From Datisca glomerata (lineage: Eukaryota > Streptophyta > Magnoliopsida > Cucurbitales > Datiscaceae), in NCBI GenBank assembly GCA_003255025.1, contig QANY01013671.1, forward strand, positions 152,146 to 216,145: a stretch of 64,000 bases of DNA. Direction: 5' to 3'. Under the pieces are notes generated by a model, which saw only the letters and a list, made by a program, of their open reading frames with translations, did not search any database and was not told the origin of the DNA. This document shows, in pieces, positions 8,627-19,413 of the stretch (positions are counted from its first letter, which is position 1; each line of letters begins with the position of its first letter). A program made the position numbers and the translations under genes.

Positions 8627-10720
8627 CCTGGGAAGTTAGAAGCTCAGTCCAAGGAAGCTTCGAGTTTATTAGTTGCAAAAGAGATTATTTATGATCATTC
8701 AAAGCTTAGAGACAATTTTATTTCTTCTGATCACAATCAAAGCAATTTACTTGAGATGACTCTTTCAGACCAACTTCGTTCAAGTCTAAAGAGAAGTAGC
8801 ATAAGAGGAGGAGCTAGAGGTGGTGCACGGAGATCAACCAGCTTGCTTAGAGCTCCAAAGGTTGAAGATGATACTCATTACCTCTCTGTCAAAGGTAATG
8901 ATGAGTGTCCTTTGATAGAAGACAAATCAAGCTTGTCTCAAATCATCTTGCTTGGAGAAGAGGAAAAGCGGCTGCCAAACATATCAAAAGGGAGAGGTGA
9001 CAGCTCCTTTTTGGCAAGTGGGTGTGATGTGGTCAGCTTGGGGAAGAGTGAGGCTCTAGCTCCCAAGCTTCAACTTGGTCAACAATTTACGACTATCCTT
9101 TCAAATAAAGGAAAGGACACTCAAAAAGGTAATTCTTTATTAGATAAGGCTCCTCTCTCCCATCATGACGTGGACAGCCCCTTAGGGCGACAGGTGGCAG
9201 CTTCTTTGTCTAAGGGGAAAGAGAAAGTAGATGGTGTTTTGATTGAAGGGAAAGAGAAAGAAGATATTTCTCTTTTCTATGACAATGATGTGAACGTGGG
9301 TGGAGTTCCAAAGCTGGTGGCAGATCCTCTCTCCTCCCTTAGCTCAACCTCAGCTTTGATTGTGAGTGACAAGGTGGATTTGACTTCTACCAAAGATGTC
9401 AAGGGCTGCCATGGTCGTGGGTTTGAGCTTGGAGAAATCTCTCTCTCTCCTAAACCAGATTCTAATGGAAAACAGAAGGTGAGCTCTTCTCCTCCTTCCC
9501 CAACTTCTTCTTCTGAAAAGCTGCATGAGAATAGAGTTTATAAAGACCTTTTAGCTAATAAAAGTGCTGCTCATGAGAAACCGGCTGGTTCATGGGCTGA
9601 AAAGGTTAAAGGTAACCTGAAAAAGAAGCTAAGCTTAGGTTATGTGAGCTCTTCCTTTACGGAAAATGGTAATGTCACAGTTAAGCTTCCTGATTATATT
9701 ACTAAAGAGAACTTTTCTAGGTGGGAAGGCTGCCTTGTTGGCTACTTTGTTGGAAGGGCAGCTCCTTTACACTTAGTTAAGAAAATTGCTTTGCAACTTT
9801 GGGCTAAAAGAGGAATTCAGGAGGTCTCGGCTGCCAGAGGCCTTTTCTATTTCAAATTTGGCTCTGTGGAGGATAGAAACTCAGTCTTAGAAGATGGACC
9901 TTGGCACCTCTTAGGTAGGCCTGTTGTGCTTCAAGAGTGGCAGCCAAATGTTAAATTCTCAAAGGAGAAACTTTCAACCCTTCCAATTTGGGTTAAATTG
10001 TGGAATGTTCCAATTGAATTATGGACTGAAGAAGCTCTAAGTCACATTGCTAGTGCTGTGGGTATCCCTTCTCACTCTGACAATGCTACTGCCTCTGGTT
10101 ATAGACATGATTATGCTAGAGTTTGTGTGAAAATTTCAGCCTCCTCTGATTTGATTAAGTTTTTCACCATTGACCTTGGCCTTGACGGATGGGATCCAGT
10201 GGTGGTGGAGGTGGAGTATGAGTGTCTACCTAAGAGATGTGCTAAATGTTGCCTCTTTGGTCATGATTGTGATGCTAAAGTGGCCCCTAAGAATAATCTA
10301 GCTAGTGAGGAAGAAACCGCTAGCAAAGATTCTTCTCCCCAAGATAATAGGGAGCTTATGGTTTATGAGGAGCCAAAGGGTGAAATCTCTCCTCCCTTTC
10401 CTCTTAATACCATCCATGTGGAAGACCAAGTCAATGAATGGACTCAGGTGGTTAGCAAAAGGAAGGGTAAGGGTCTCATTGTGCCTTGTGAGGATAAAAA
10501 TGAGCCTCAAGCCTCTTCTGACTCTACATTGAGTTTGGCTCCCCCCAAAGCTTCCTCAATTGTCAATATCACTATCCAACCTGGTCCTTCTCCCAAGCTC
10601 TCTAAATCAGCTTTGAAGAGGTTGAAAAAGAAGCGAACGGCTGAAGGCTTTTTCTTATTGGCTGATCAAGTTACTCAGGCTCCCCCTGAGAATGGTGACT
10701 CTCTCCCCCCCTTTTTATGA
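8627..10720 (+). CDS. LINE ORF1 (DUF4283 and zinc-knuckle-like protein), 5'-truncated
   Basis: The open frame runs from the junction at about 8627 to TGA at 10718-10720; the first ATG in it is at 8756 (654 codons). The true start is missing: in LINE C the same protein begins about 90 residues earlier. The first 280 residues are low-complexity, Ser/Lys-rich and probably disordered. A DUF4283-type domain follows (about residues 300-480): ENFSRWEGCLVGYFVGR, EDGPWHLLGRPVVLQEW and LPIWVKLWNVPIELWT. Next comes a Cys cluster, CLPKRCAKCCLFGHDC, like the plant zf-CCHC_4 knuckle but with the last Cys only two residues after His. The tail is basic (SALKRLKKKR). In this family ORF1 binds LINE RNA in the RNP. 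It overlaps ORF2 by 4 bases. Confidence 0.9.
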   Translation, partial: PGKLEAQSKEASSLLVAKEIIYDHSKLRDNFISSDHNQSNLLEMTLSDQLRSSLKRSSIRGGARGGARRSTSLLRAPKVEDDTHYLSVKGNDECPLIEDKSSLSQIILLGEEEKRLPNISKGRGDSSFLASGCDVVSLGKSEALAPKLQLGQQFTTILSNKGKDTQKGNSLLDKAPLSHHDVDSPLGRQVAASLSKGKEKVDGVLIEGKEKEDISLFYDNDVNVGGVPKLVADPLSSLSSTSALIVSDKVDLTSTKDVKGCHGRGFELGEISLSPKPDSNGKQKVSSSPPSPTSSSEKLHENRVYKDLLANKSAAHEKPAGSWAEKVKGNLKKKLSLGYVSSSFTENGNVTVKLPDYITKENFSRWEGCLVGYFVGRAAPLHLVKKIALQLWAKRGIQEVSAARGLFYFKFGSVEDRNSVLEDGPWHLLGRPVVLQEWQPNVKFSKEKLSTLPIWVKLWNVPIELWTEEALSHIASAVGIPSHSDNATASGYRHDYARVCVKISASSDLIKFFTIDLGLDGWDPVVVEVEYECLPKRCAKCCLFGHDCDAKVAPKNNLASEEETASKDSSPQDNRELMVYEEPKGEISPPFPLNTIHVEDQVNEWTQVVSKRKGKGLIVPCEDKNEPQASSDSTLSLAPPKASSIVNITIQPGPSPKLSKSALKRLKKKRTAEGFFLLADQVTQAPPENGDSLPPFL

Positions 10721-13700
10721 TTAATTTAGCTTCTTGGAATATAAGAGGGCTTAATGGCCTTCTAAAGCAAGCTGAAGTTAGAAAACTTTGTAAAGACTTT
10801 AAATTATCTTTTTGTGCTTTAGTTGAGACTAAGATCAAGTGTAATAATTTTGCTGGACTTTCTAGATCTGTTTTTCCCAATTGGGCTACCTTTGCTAACC
10901 ATTCTCCTACTAGCAAAGGTAGAATTGTTTTAGCTTGGGATCCCAAGATTTTGGATGTTCTTCTAATTGATGCCTTTGATCAAGCTATGTTTTGTAAGCT
11001 AACCATTCTCCATGAAAAGACAGATTTCTTTGTCTCTGTGGTGTATGCAGCCAATGATGCTATCTCCAGGAAGCCTTTGTGGGAAAAACTTGGCTCTCAT
11101 AAGACATTAAGTCAGGGGAAGCCTTGGCTAATTCTTGGTGACTTTAATGCTATTTTGAAGCCTATTGAGCATTGTGGTGGTGATTTCAAGTGGAATGATA
11201 GCTCAATTGACTTTGCTTCTTGTCTTGATCATTTGGAGGTTCTCGACCTCCCTTATAGTGGCTGTCAATTCACCTGGTGGAATGGTCAAGTTGGTGAGGG
11301 TAGCAAGATGCGCAAGCTCGATAGAGCCCTGGTTAACGGTGATTGGGCTATGTTGTTTCCTGCTACTTCTTGCCATTTTCACACCCCGGGTATCTCTGAT
11401 CACTCTCCTATTATTATTCAGCTTAGGGCTAACTCAGCAAGACCTAAGCCTTCTTTTAAGTTCTTTGATTTTTGGATGGATTTCGAAGGCTTCTGGGCTG
11501 TTCTTAAGGATGCGTGGGAGATTGAGGTGTTTGGGACAGCCATGTTTTGTCTCTATAAGAAGCTTAAATCTGTTAAATTTGCTCTTAAGAAATTTAATGC
11601 CTCTTTTTGCTCAGATATTTCTAAAAGGGCTCTTATGGCTAGAGAAGCCCTCTCTAAAGTGCAAGCTGACCTTATTGCCTCTCCTAGTGTTGTCTCTCTT
11701 CAAGAGGAGGAGAAAATTAGATTAGCTGATTTCACTAAGCTCAGGAATGCAGAAGAAGATTTTCTGAGGCAAAAAAGCAGAGTTGATTGGCTTGCCTTGG
11801 GTGATCAGAATTCCTCTTTCTTTTTTCAGAAACTAAAGAAGAATAGAGTCAGATCAAGAATTAATCAGTTGGTTAATGAGGAGGGTGACCTTATTACTGA
11901 TGACCAGGCTATCAAAGATCAAATCCTTTCTTATTATAGGAATCTTCTTGGGACTTCTCACATTGACCAGGAGGTGGATTGGAGTGTTCTCTCTCAGATT
12001 CTCCCTAATAAGCTCTCTCAAGCTCACTTAGCTATCCTCAACCACCCTTATACAGAGGAAGACGTTCACACAACTATCTTTAGTTTGGGGAGTAGTAAAG
12101 CCCCTGGTCCAGATGGCTTCTCTGCTGGTTTCTTCAAAAGATGTTGGCATGTTGTGGGCAAAGATGTTACTAAGGCTGTTTTGGAGTTTTTTAGCTCCCA
12201 ATCTTTATTGAAACAGGTTAACTCTACTGCCATTACTCTTATTCCTAAGGTCCCCAATCCTTCAAAGGTTGGTGACTTTAGGCCTATATCTTGTTGTAAT
12301 GTTGTTTACAAATGCATTTCTAAAATGCTTGCTGATAGACTTAAAAGAGTGCTCCCTGATCTTATTAGTAGCAACCAGACTGCTTTTGTGCCAGGGAGGA
12401 GAATCGCTGACAACATCCTCTTATCTCAAGAGCTGGTTAGAGGTTACCATAGGCCTTCTAATAGTCCCAGATGTGCTTTCAAGGTTGATATAAAAAAGGC
12501 TTATGATAGCTTGAATTGGGAGAGTATCGGGAGAATCTTTGACTGCTTGGGGTTTCCTGATCATTTCTCTAACTGTGTGATGGAGTGTATCTCCTCTCCT
12601 TCTTTCTCTATTGTGGTCAATGGGGAGTTGACTGGCTTCTTCTCTGGTGCTAAAGGGCTTAGACAGGGTGATCCTATCTCTCCCTATCTGTTTGTGTTGG
12701 TTATGGAGGTTCTTTCTGGTATTCTCAAGCATGCTTCTCATCAAGCGGACTTTGGCTATCACTGGAGGTGTAAGGAGCTTGGTATTGTTAACTTGTGCTT
12801 TGCTGATGATCTCTTTATCTTCTGTAAGGGTGATATTACTTCTGTTCATCTTATTATGGAGAGCTTAAACTTGTTTGAGGCCATGTCTGGTCTTCAACCT
12901 AATCTACAAAAAAGTCAGATTTTCATGTCTGGGGTCCATCCTTCCACTTCTCAAGCAATTCTGGACTTGTGCAATTTCAGCATTGGGGAGCTACCTATGA
13001 GATACTTGGGGGTTCCTTTGATTTCCTCAAAGCTTAGAAAAACAGATTGTATCACCCTAGTAGACCATATCACAGCTAGGGTGAAGTCTTGGGAGTCTAA
13101 CTATCTTTTTTATGCTGGAAGATTACAATTGGTTAAATCCGTGCTCTATGCTATTTTTCAATACTGGACTGGCTTATTTATTCTTCCCAATGAGATCTTA
13201 AATATGATTCAGGTGGTTATTAGGAATTACTTGTGGAACGCATCAGCTGTAAAGCATTCTGGTGCTAAAGTGGCTTGGAGTGACTTGTGCCTTGATAAGT
13301 CCCAAGGAGGTTTGGACCTTAGAGATCTCTCTCTAGCTAATGAAGTGGCTGTGGCTAAGCATTTCTGGTTCCTGGTCTCTTTGGATAAAGCTTCCCTTTG
13401 GAAGGATTGGTGCAAGTTTTTCTTGATCAAGAAGAGCTCTATCTTCTTGGTTAAGCTTGCGACTAATCCTTCTTGGAGTTGGAGGAAAATTCTGAAAATC
13501 AGAGATAAGTTTACTAGGTATTACAAAGCTCTTGTGGAAATGGTGAGCAGATCTCTCTTCTCTTGGACCCTTGGCACCCTTTGGGGGCTCTTTCTCAAAA
13601 GTTTGGTCCTAGGATTTATTTTGGTACAGGTTGGGATTGGACTACCAAGGTCAGCTCAGTGATCCAGAATGCAGCTTGGAACTGGCCTATTTCTAACTCC

Positions 13701-14288
13701 CATGAGCTTATCACAATTAGAGAGGTTCATCTTCCCCCTCCTAAAGAGTCCTCTTTGGACTCTTGGATTTGGACTCTTTCTCCCTCTGGTAGTTTCTCTG
13801 TGGGGCACACTTATAGGAAACTGGCTCCAGCTGGTGAAAAAGTGAGATGGGCTCCTCTTATTTGGTTTAAGAAGCATATTCCCAGATATAGCTTTATTAC
13901 TCGGCTTGCTGTTCTTAATAGGCTTGCAACTGCGGATAGATTGGCTGCTTGGACCTCCTCTCCTGGGTCTTCCAATGTTAGTAGTTGTGTACTTTGCTTG
14001 CATCCTTCAGAATCTTCTGAACACCTGTTTGTTTCTTGCCCTTATTCTAGCTTTATTTGGTAGAATTTGGTTGGTTTGTGTGGCTTGGTGTCTTTTCCTA
14101 GGAACTGGAATCAACTTATCTCCTGGCTCCTTGTGAAAGTTAAGAAAGGCTACTTCTTGGGCTTTATGTTGAAGCTTATGTTCAGCTCGTTTGTCTGCCA
14201 TATCTGGAGAGAGAGAAATAACCGAGTCTTTGAGGGCAAAATGAGGGACAAGAAAGTGGTCTTGGCTTGCATTAGAAATGCCATTTAA
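10717..14288 (+). pseudogene. LINE ORF2: endonuclease, reverse transcriptase, zf-RVT (one frameshift, one stop)
   Basis: The start ATG (10717) overlaps the ORF1 stop as ATGA. Endonuclease, residues 1-235: SWNIRGLN (Asn 8), VETK (Glu 37), LGDFNAI (Asp 142, Asn 144) and SDHSPI (Asp 228, His 229), the expected catalytic set. RT, about 440-760: APGPDGF (462-468), RPISCCNVVYK, DIKKAYDSLNW (from 591), LRQGDPISPYL (648 on) and FADD (695-698). The frame is intact to about residue 940. One G is missing near 13537 relative to LINE E, which throws the frame to a stop at 13662. The zf-RVT part continues in another frame from 13563 (CVLC, HLFVSC at 13986-14040), with TAG at 14061-14063 and a final break near 14285. 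The cell-side role is target-primed reverse transcription. Confidence 0.9.
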
Positions 14289-14564
14289 AGGTAGATTTTT
14301 GAGTCTTAAAGGATTTTCTGTGACTGAAGATAACAAAACCATTCAGCTTGCTTGGGGATTGAATGCCTCTATTTTTGACAATTAAGCTTGGTTCTTCTAT
14401 TTCTTTAGGCTGTTATCTCTTGTAATCTTCTGTTAGTGTTTGGGTGCCTCCAGCTTCTGTGTTGGCTGGTTCCTTTTTTTTGTTTCTTTTGCCTAGGGTA
14501 TGCCCCTTGTATATTTGTAAGTTTCTTCTTCGGTTTATACAATTTTTTAATTTACCGAAAAAAA
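14289..14564 (+). other. LINE B 3' UTR with conserved 3'-end motif and A-tail
   Basis: Noncoding end of the element. The block at about 14491-14510 (cctagggtatgccccttgt) and the later cggtttatacaatttttt are shared with D, F, G, J, K, L and the small tail at 40937. The A-run is 14558-14564, then satellite begins with gtcaaaaagatcc. Confidence 0.85.
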
Positions 14565-16535
14565 GTCAAAAAGATCCAATGGGTTGTGTTTAAGCCCAAA
14601 TGATATGAACTTGGCTAAACTTGGATCATTTAGGCTTGGTATGTACTCGACCTGACTTTTGGCACCCAATACATGTTTTAAATAAGAATTTGGAGTGTGG
14701 TTGTCATTTTAGATGCTTTTAGTGCCATGACAAGTGAAATAGACCCAATAGTACGTGTTTAGGGTAAAATGAATTGAACTTGGCTAAACTTGGATCTTTT
14801 GGGCATGACATGTACTCGACCTATCCATTGACGCCCAATAATAATTTGGAGTGTGGTTGTCATTTTAGGTACTTCTACTGTCATGTAGAGTCAGAAAGAC
14901 CCAGGCGGGACATGTTTAGGCTGAAATGAGATGGACTTGGCTTAAATTGGATTCTTTAGGCATGGCATGTACTTTACCTGACTTTTTTTTTACGCCTAAT
15001 ACACATTTTGGATAATGATTTGGAGTGTGGTGGTCATTTTAGGTGCTTCTGGTGCCATTCGGAGCCAAAAAGATCCTACGAGATGTGTTTAGGCTCAATT
15101 TACACGAGCTTGGCTAAACTTGGATCTTTTGGGCATGACACATACTCGACCTGACTATTGACTTCCAATACACGTTTTTGAAAAAAATTTCATGTCTGGT
15201 GGTCATTTTAGGTGCTTTTAATGGCATGCGAAGTCAAAAAGACCCATTGGAACATGTTTAGGGCCAAATGAGATGAACCTGGCTGAACTTGGATATTTTT
15301 AGGCATGGCATGTACTCGACTAGACTATTGACACCAAATACACGTTTTGGATAAGGATTTGGAGTGTATTGGTCATTTTTTTTAGCTGCTTCTAGTGGAA
15401 TGCGAAGTAAAAAAGACCCAATGAGATGAACTTGACTAAATTTTGATCTTTTGGGTATGGCATGTACGTGACCTTACTTTTAACACTCAATCCACTTTTG
15501 GATAAGAATTTGGAGTGTTGTGCTATTTTTAGATGCTTCTAGTGCACAGTCAAAAAGACCCTATGGGATGTGTTTAGGCCCAAATGAGATGAACTTGGCT
15601 AAACCTAGATCTTTTGAGCATGGCATGTACTCGACCTGACTTTTAACTCCCAATACACATTTTGGAAAATAATTTTGAGTGTAGTGGTCATTTTTTAGGT
15701 GCTTCTAAGACCATGCGAAGTTAAAAAGATCCAATTGGACGTGTTTAGGCCCAAATGAGATGAACTTCGCTAAACTTGGATGTTTTGGGCATGGCATGTA
15801 CTCGACCTGAATACACCCGATACACATTTTGTATAAGAACTTGGTGTCATTATCATTATAGAATCTTCTAGTGCCATGCAGAGAGAAAAAGACCCAATGG
15901 GATGTGTTTAATTCCAAATGAGACGAACTTGGCTAAACTTGGGTATTTTGGGCATGACGAGAACTCGACCTGAATTTTGACACCCTATACAAATTTTGGA
16001 TAAGAATTTTGAGTGTGGTGGCCATTTTGGGTGCTTCTAGTGCCATGCGAGGTCAAAATACCCATTGGGATGTGTTTAGCCTCAAATGAGATGAACTTGG
16101 TTAAACTTAGATCTTTTGGGCTTGGCATGTACTTGACCCAGCTTTTGAGTGTGGTCGTCATTTTAGATGCTTCTAGTGCCATGAAGAGTCAAAAGACCCA
16201 ATGATACTTGTTTAGGATGAAATGAGTTGAACTTGGCTAAACATGGATCTTTTGGACATGGCATGTATTCGACCTGACTTTTGATACCTAATACACATTT
16301 TGGATAAGAATTTTGAGTGTGGTGAACATTTTAGGAGCTTCTAGTTTCATCTAGAGTCAGAAAGATCGAATGGGATGTGTTTAGGCCCAATTGACACAAA
16401 CTTGGCTAAACTTGGATCTTTTGAGCATGGCACGTACTCGACCTAACTTTTGCAACCCAATACACGTTTTGGATAAGAATTTGAAGTGTGGTGGTCATTT
16501 TGAGTGCTTCTAGTTCCATCTGGAGTCAAAAAGGA
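14565..16535 (+). repeat. 169-base satellite array, block S1 (forward monomers)
   Basis: Tandem monomers recognised by recurring words such as cttggctaaacttggat, catgtactcgacctgac and aagaatttggagtgtgg. Anchor positions for the first word are 14610, 14780, 14937, 15110, 15279, 15432 and 15595, giving spacings of 153-173, with shorter ones due to small deletions. About 12 monomers. Short frames here (for example 15705-15917 minus) are chance readings. The right edge breaks off after caatgggacgt. Confidence 0.95.
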
Positions 16536-16540
16536 ACAAT

Positions 16541-16921
16541 GGGACGTTGGGGATATTTAACGTTGGAAGAAGATGGATCATTCCTGATTTGAGTTCAAAC
16601 GTACCTTGAAGTTGGGGATATTCAATACAAAGGGGTTGCTGATCTAGAGTTGGTGCTGCAAACTCTTTGAATGTTCGGTTGTTCATTTCCATCTCTTCTT
16701 CTCGTTCCTCTTCTTCTATTTCTTTCTCGGTTTGAAGACTCACTTGGTGATGAACTAGATGAATGGTTGATTGACTTTAATAGGTGGAATGGAATTGGAT
16801 GTGAATATGATGCTGAAGGTGGAACAAGCGTGGACTCCTTGTTGGCTCTAAGGGTAGCTGATGTGTATTCCAGAATCTTTTTGAGTCGCTGATCTTCTTG
16901 TTCTTCACTATACTTGGACAT
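16541..16921 (-). pseudogene. Start of gag, Athila/Tat-like (truncated, frameshifted)
   Basis: From the ATG at 16919-16921 a Ser/Glu/Arg-rich leader is read (MSKYSEEQEDQRLKK at the start). A frame change near 16735 brings it into NNRTFKEFAAPTLDQQPLC, then IEYPQLQGTFELKSGMIHLL. Plant Athila/Tat gag proteins carry a very similar stretch (R-T-x-E-x-A-x-P with QPLCI-Y-P and FELKSGLIHLLP) before the capsid-like domain. After HLLP the frame loses similarity and the fragment ends against satellite. The gag of this group forms the virus-like particle; the capsid core is absent here. Confidence 0.75.
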
Positions 16922-17021
16922 TCATGCAAAAATACTATAAAAAGTTAAAAATAAAAATTAATCAGGATGAATAAAAAAATAAAACAAAAGAAAATAACAT
17001 GTTAATAATTAGGCAAAACAA

Positions 17022-17041
17022 TCCCCTGCGACACGGCGCCA
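17022..17041 (-). other. Primer-binding site, Asp-tRNA type
   Basis: The plus strand reads tcccctgcgacacggcgcca, which is close to the 3' end of plant Asp tRNA (tccccggcaacggcgcca) with a 2-base insertion and one substitution. On the minus strand it is therefore a primer-binding site, starting 5 bases from the LTR edge. Asp-tRNA priming is usual in the Athila/Tat group. Confidence 0.8.
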
Positions 17042-17046
17042 AAATT

Positions 17047-18290
17047 TGGCAGGCACAAAAGCGTACAAACTTAAATCCTTGTAATAAATATGATCGTTAT
17101 TGAGTATGGTAGCTATACTAACCAGAAATTAAAATGTGATTAGAAATCTTACTTAGACTCAACAAATTGAACGAAAACTTGTAGACACACTAATGACACT
17201 ATAAAAAAATATGAAAATAAAATATGGGGGGAGGGGTTTGAAGATTGTTTGATATGTAAACAGAGATAAAGAAAACAAAATTGGAAACTGGAACTAAGAA
17301 AATATATATTTAAAGAGTTAAGAATATGATAAGAAATATGGTTAAGGATTCATTCTCTACCTCTAGAAATATGCCAATAGTCAATAATCAGAAATAAATT
17401 TCTCAATCTTTCAAAAATAACAACCTTAAAACAATCACAAGTTCGATTATCTTGATCTTTCTATACCTTGTCGTTAAGCAAAACAAGTTCTTTACTTAAA
17501 CTCTTTCCATTAAACAAACTAGATAAAGTTCTCTAAATTCAGTTTAATGAAAGAAATTAATCAAGAAAGATTGGGTTGAATCAACCAACAAATACACAAG
17601 TTTGGCTTATAAAACTTGAGTTATATTCCTTATGTAATCAAACGAAAATGTCTCATAATCATTGAAAACAATTTGCTACTTTTGTTTAGAAAGCCTTGAT
17701 CATTACGGATCAAAATTCTAAACTAGCCATAAAATTACTAACATGCTCATCTAGTTGTGCACGCAAGCAAACAAGAAAGAATTTATAGATAATGAAATCA
17801 AAGAAATATAAACATAATTGAAAGAGAGATGAAAGAAAATTTCTGAAGAAAGAAATTAGCTACACATGGAGATACTAAAGAACATACTTCTAATCTAGAA
17901 AATAACTCAAAATCCTCCTCCTCTTGGGTTGGGCGTGCCCCCTTTTTATAGAGGTTGTGTGCTCTTCAATCTTCACAAAAATCAGCAACTCCTCCCTAGA
18001 ATCACTCATTTTCAAAGTCAGCAAAATTATCCTTTTAAGAACTCTAGCACAAGTAGGACTCTTTGTAATTTATCATGAGAAGAATTTAAAATTCAAACTT
18101 TAAGATAAAAGATGGTAGATTCTAGCTGGTGACATAGCGTTTTATGAACTCCTTTTCAAGTTGCTTATTTTTGAAACCTGAAAACAGATTAAAAATAAAA
18201 TAAATATCTGAATGTAACATTTATGAAATAATTACATAAAGCATATTTAATCTCTTCTTTTCGCAAATGTTATTATTTAAATAATTAATA
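17047..18290 (-). repeat. LTR of the Athila/Tat-like element (about 1.24 kb)
   Basis: AT-rich noncoding sequence between the primer site and the next satellite block. The inner edge is tggcaggcac at 17047 on the plus strand (ending in CA on the element strand). The outer edge is near 18290, just before aatgtgttttggat of the satellite, and is less certain. No second LTR is in the window. Confidence 0.65.
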
Positions 18291-19413
18291 AAATGTGTTT
18301 TGGATAAAAATTTGGAGTGTCGTGATATTTTTAGGTGTTTCTACTGCCATGTGGAGTCAAAAAAGATACTATGGATGTGTTTAGGCCCAAATAAGACAAA
18401 CTTGACCAAACATAGATCTTTTGGGCATGACATGTACTCGACCTGACTTATGACGCCGAATACATGTTTTGGATAAGAATTTGGAGTGTGTCAGTTATTT
18501 TCGGAGCTTCTAAGGTCACACGTCAAAAAGGCCCAATGGGATGTGTTTCGGCTCAAATGAGAAACTTGGTTCTTTTCGAAACTTGGTTCTTTTCGGCATG
18601 GCATGCACTTGACCTGACTTTTGACTCCCAATATATGTTTTGGATATGAATTTTGAGTTTGGTGGCCATTTTAGTTGCTTCTAAGGCTATGCGGAGTCAA
18701 AAAGACCCAATGGGACATGTTTAGCCCAAAAGAGATGCACTTGGCAAAACTTGGATCTTTTAGGCATGGCATGTGCTCGGCTTGACTTTTAACACTCAAT
18801 ACACTTTTTGGATAAAAATAGAGTGTTGTGATATTCTTATGAGCTTCTACTACCATGATGAGTCACAAAGGCCCTGTGGAATGTGTTAGCCTAAATAAGA
18901 CAAACTTTGCTAAACTTGGATATTTAGGGCATGACATGAACGCGACTTGACTTATGACAACAAATACACGTTTTGGATAAGAATTTTAGGTGCATCTAAG
19001 GTCATGCGGAGTGAAATAGGCCCAATGAGATGTGTTTAGGCTCAAATGAGAAGAACTTAGCTAAAGTTGGATCATTTCCGCATGCCATGTACTCGACTTG
19101 ACTTTTGACACCCAATACAGGTTTTGGACAAGAATTTGGAGTATGGTGGTCATTTTGGATGCTTCTAGTGCCATGCGGAGTCAAAAAGACCCAATGGGAC
19201 TTGTTTAGGCCAAAAAGAGATGAACTTGGCTAAACTTGGATCTTTTAATTGCACATACAAGTTTTTTATAAGAATTTGGAATGTGGTGATCTTTTTTGCT
19301 TCTTCTAGTGCCACGCAGAGTCAAAAAGACCCAATAGAACGTGTTTAAGCTACCTTGGCCCAAAAAGACCCAATGAACTTGTCTAAACTTAGATCTTTTG
19401 GGCATTGCATGTA
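18291..19413 (+). repeat. 169-base satellite, block S2 (forward monomers)
   Basis: About 6.5 forward monomers, with the same words as S1. It begins mid-monomer at tgttttggataaaaatttgg and ends in the left copy of the LINE F target duplication (19398-19413). Short frames in it (18464-18649, 18671-18856, 19002-19184, 19205-19432) are chance readings. Confidence 0.95.

Larger units (their letters stand above)
8626..14564 (+). mobile_element. LINE B (L1 type), 5'-truncated, best preserved copy
   Basis: The plus-strand LINE starts inside ORF1, at the residue corresponding to about codon 85 of the complete ORF1 in LINE C, and runs through ORF2 to a 3' UTR with the conserved cctagggtatgcccc and cggtttatacaatttttt signals. 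It ends in a short A-run (14558-14564) followed at once by satellite. ORF1 is open for its whole remaining length. ORF2 has one 1-base deletion and one in-frame TAG before its end. The sequence is close to LINE E (59536 on) and to minus-strand C, which define a young subfamily. The left neighbour A is joined head to head. Confidence 0.95.
16536..18290 (-). mobile_element. Athila/Tat-like Ty3/gypsy fragment: LTR, primer site, start of gag
   Basis: The minus-strand order is LTR (18290 to 17047), primer-binding site complementary to an Asp tRNA (17041 to 17022), leader, then the first 130 or so codons of gag (16921 to 16541). Left of 16536 the sequence returns abruptly to satellite, so everything downstream of the gag start is gone. 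About 100 bases of the satellite period are missing between the two flanks, and I see no target duplication. The assignment rests on the Asp-type primer site and on gag words typical of the Athila/Tat group. Confidence 0.8.

Noticed and set aside
8600..8650. Twin priming of a single LINE as the cause of the A/B inversion
   Set aside because: A and B both contain endonuclease and RT and belong to different subfamilies, so they are not two parts of one RNA.
11165..11725. Long open frames overlapping LINE ORF2 in other frames (also 61350-61910 and 7692-8159 minus)
   Set aside because: They are leucine-rich shadows of ORF2; they recur only because the LINE copies are similar, and they carry no domain.
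16671..16892. Plus-strand frame opposite the Athila/Tat-like gag
   Set aside because: The minus strand carries the recognisable gag words; the plus frame is its shadow.
17022..17041. tRNA gene
   Set aside because: Only about 18-20 bases like the 3' end of Asp tRNA, with no cloverleaf upstream and an LTR beside it; it is a primer-binding site.
16510..18300. Host gene between satellite blocks
   Set aside because: The non-satellite stretch is explained by LTR, primer site and gag start of an LTR element.
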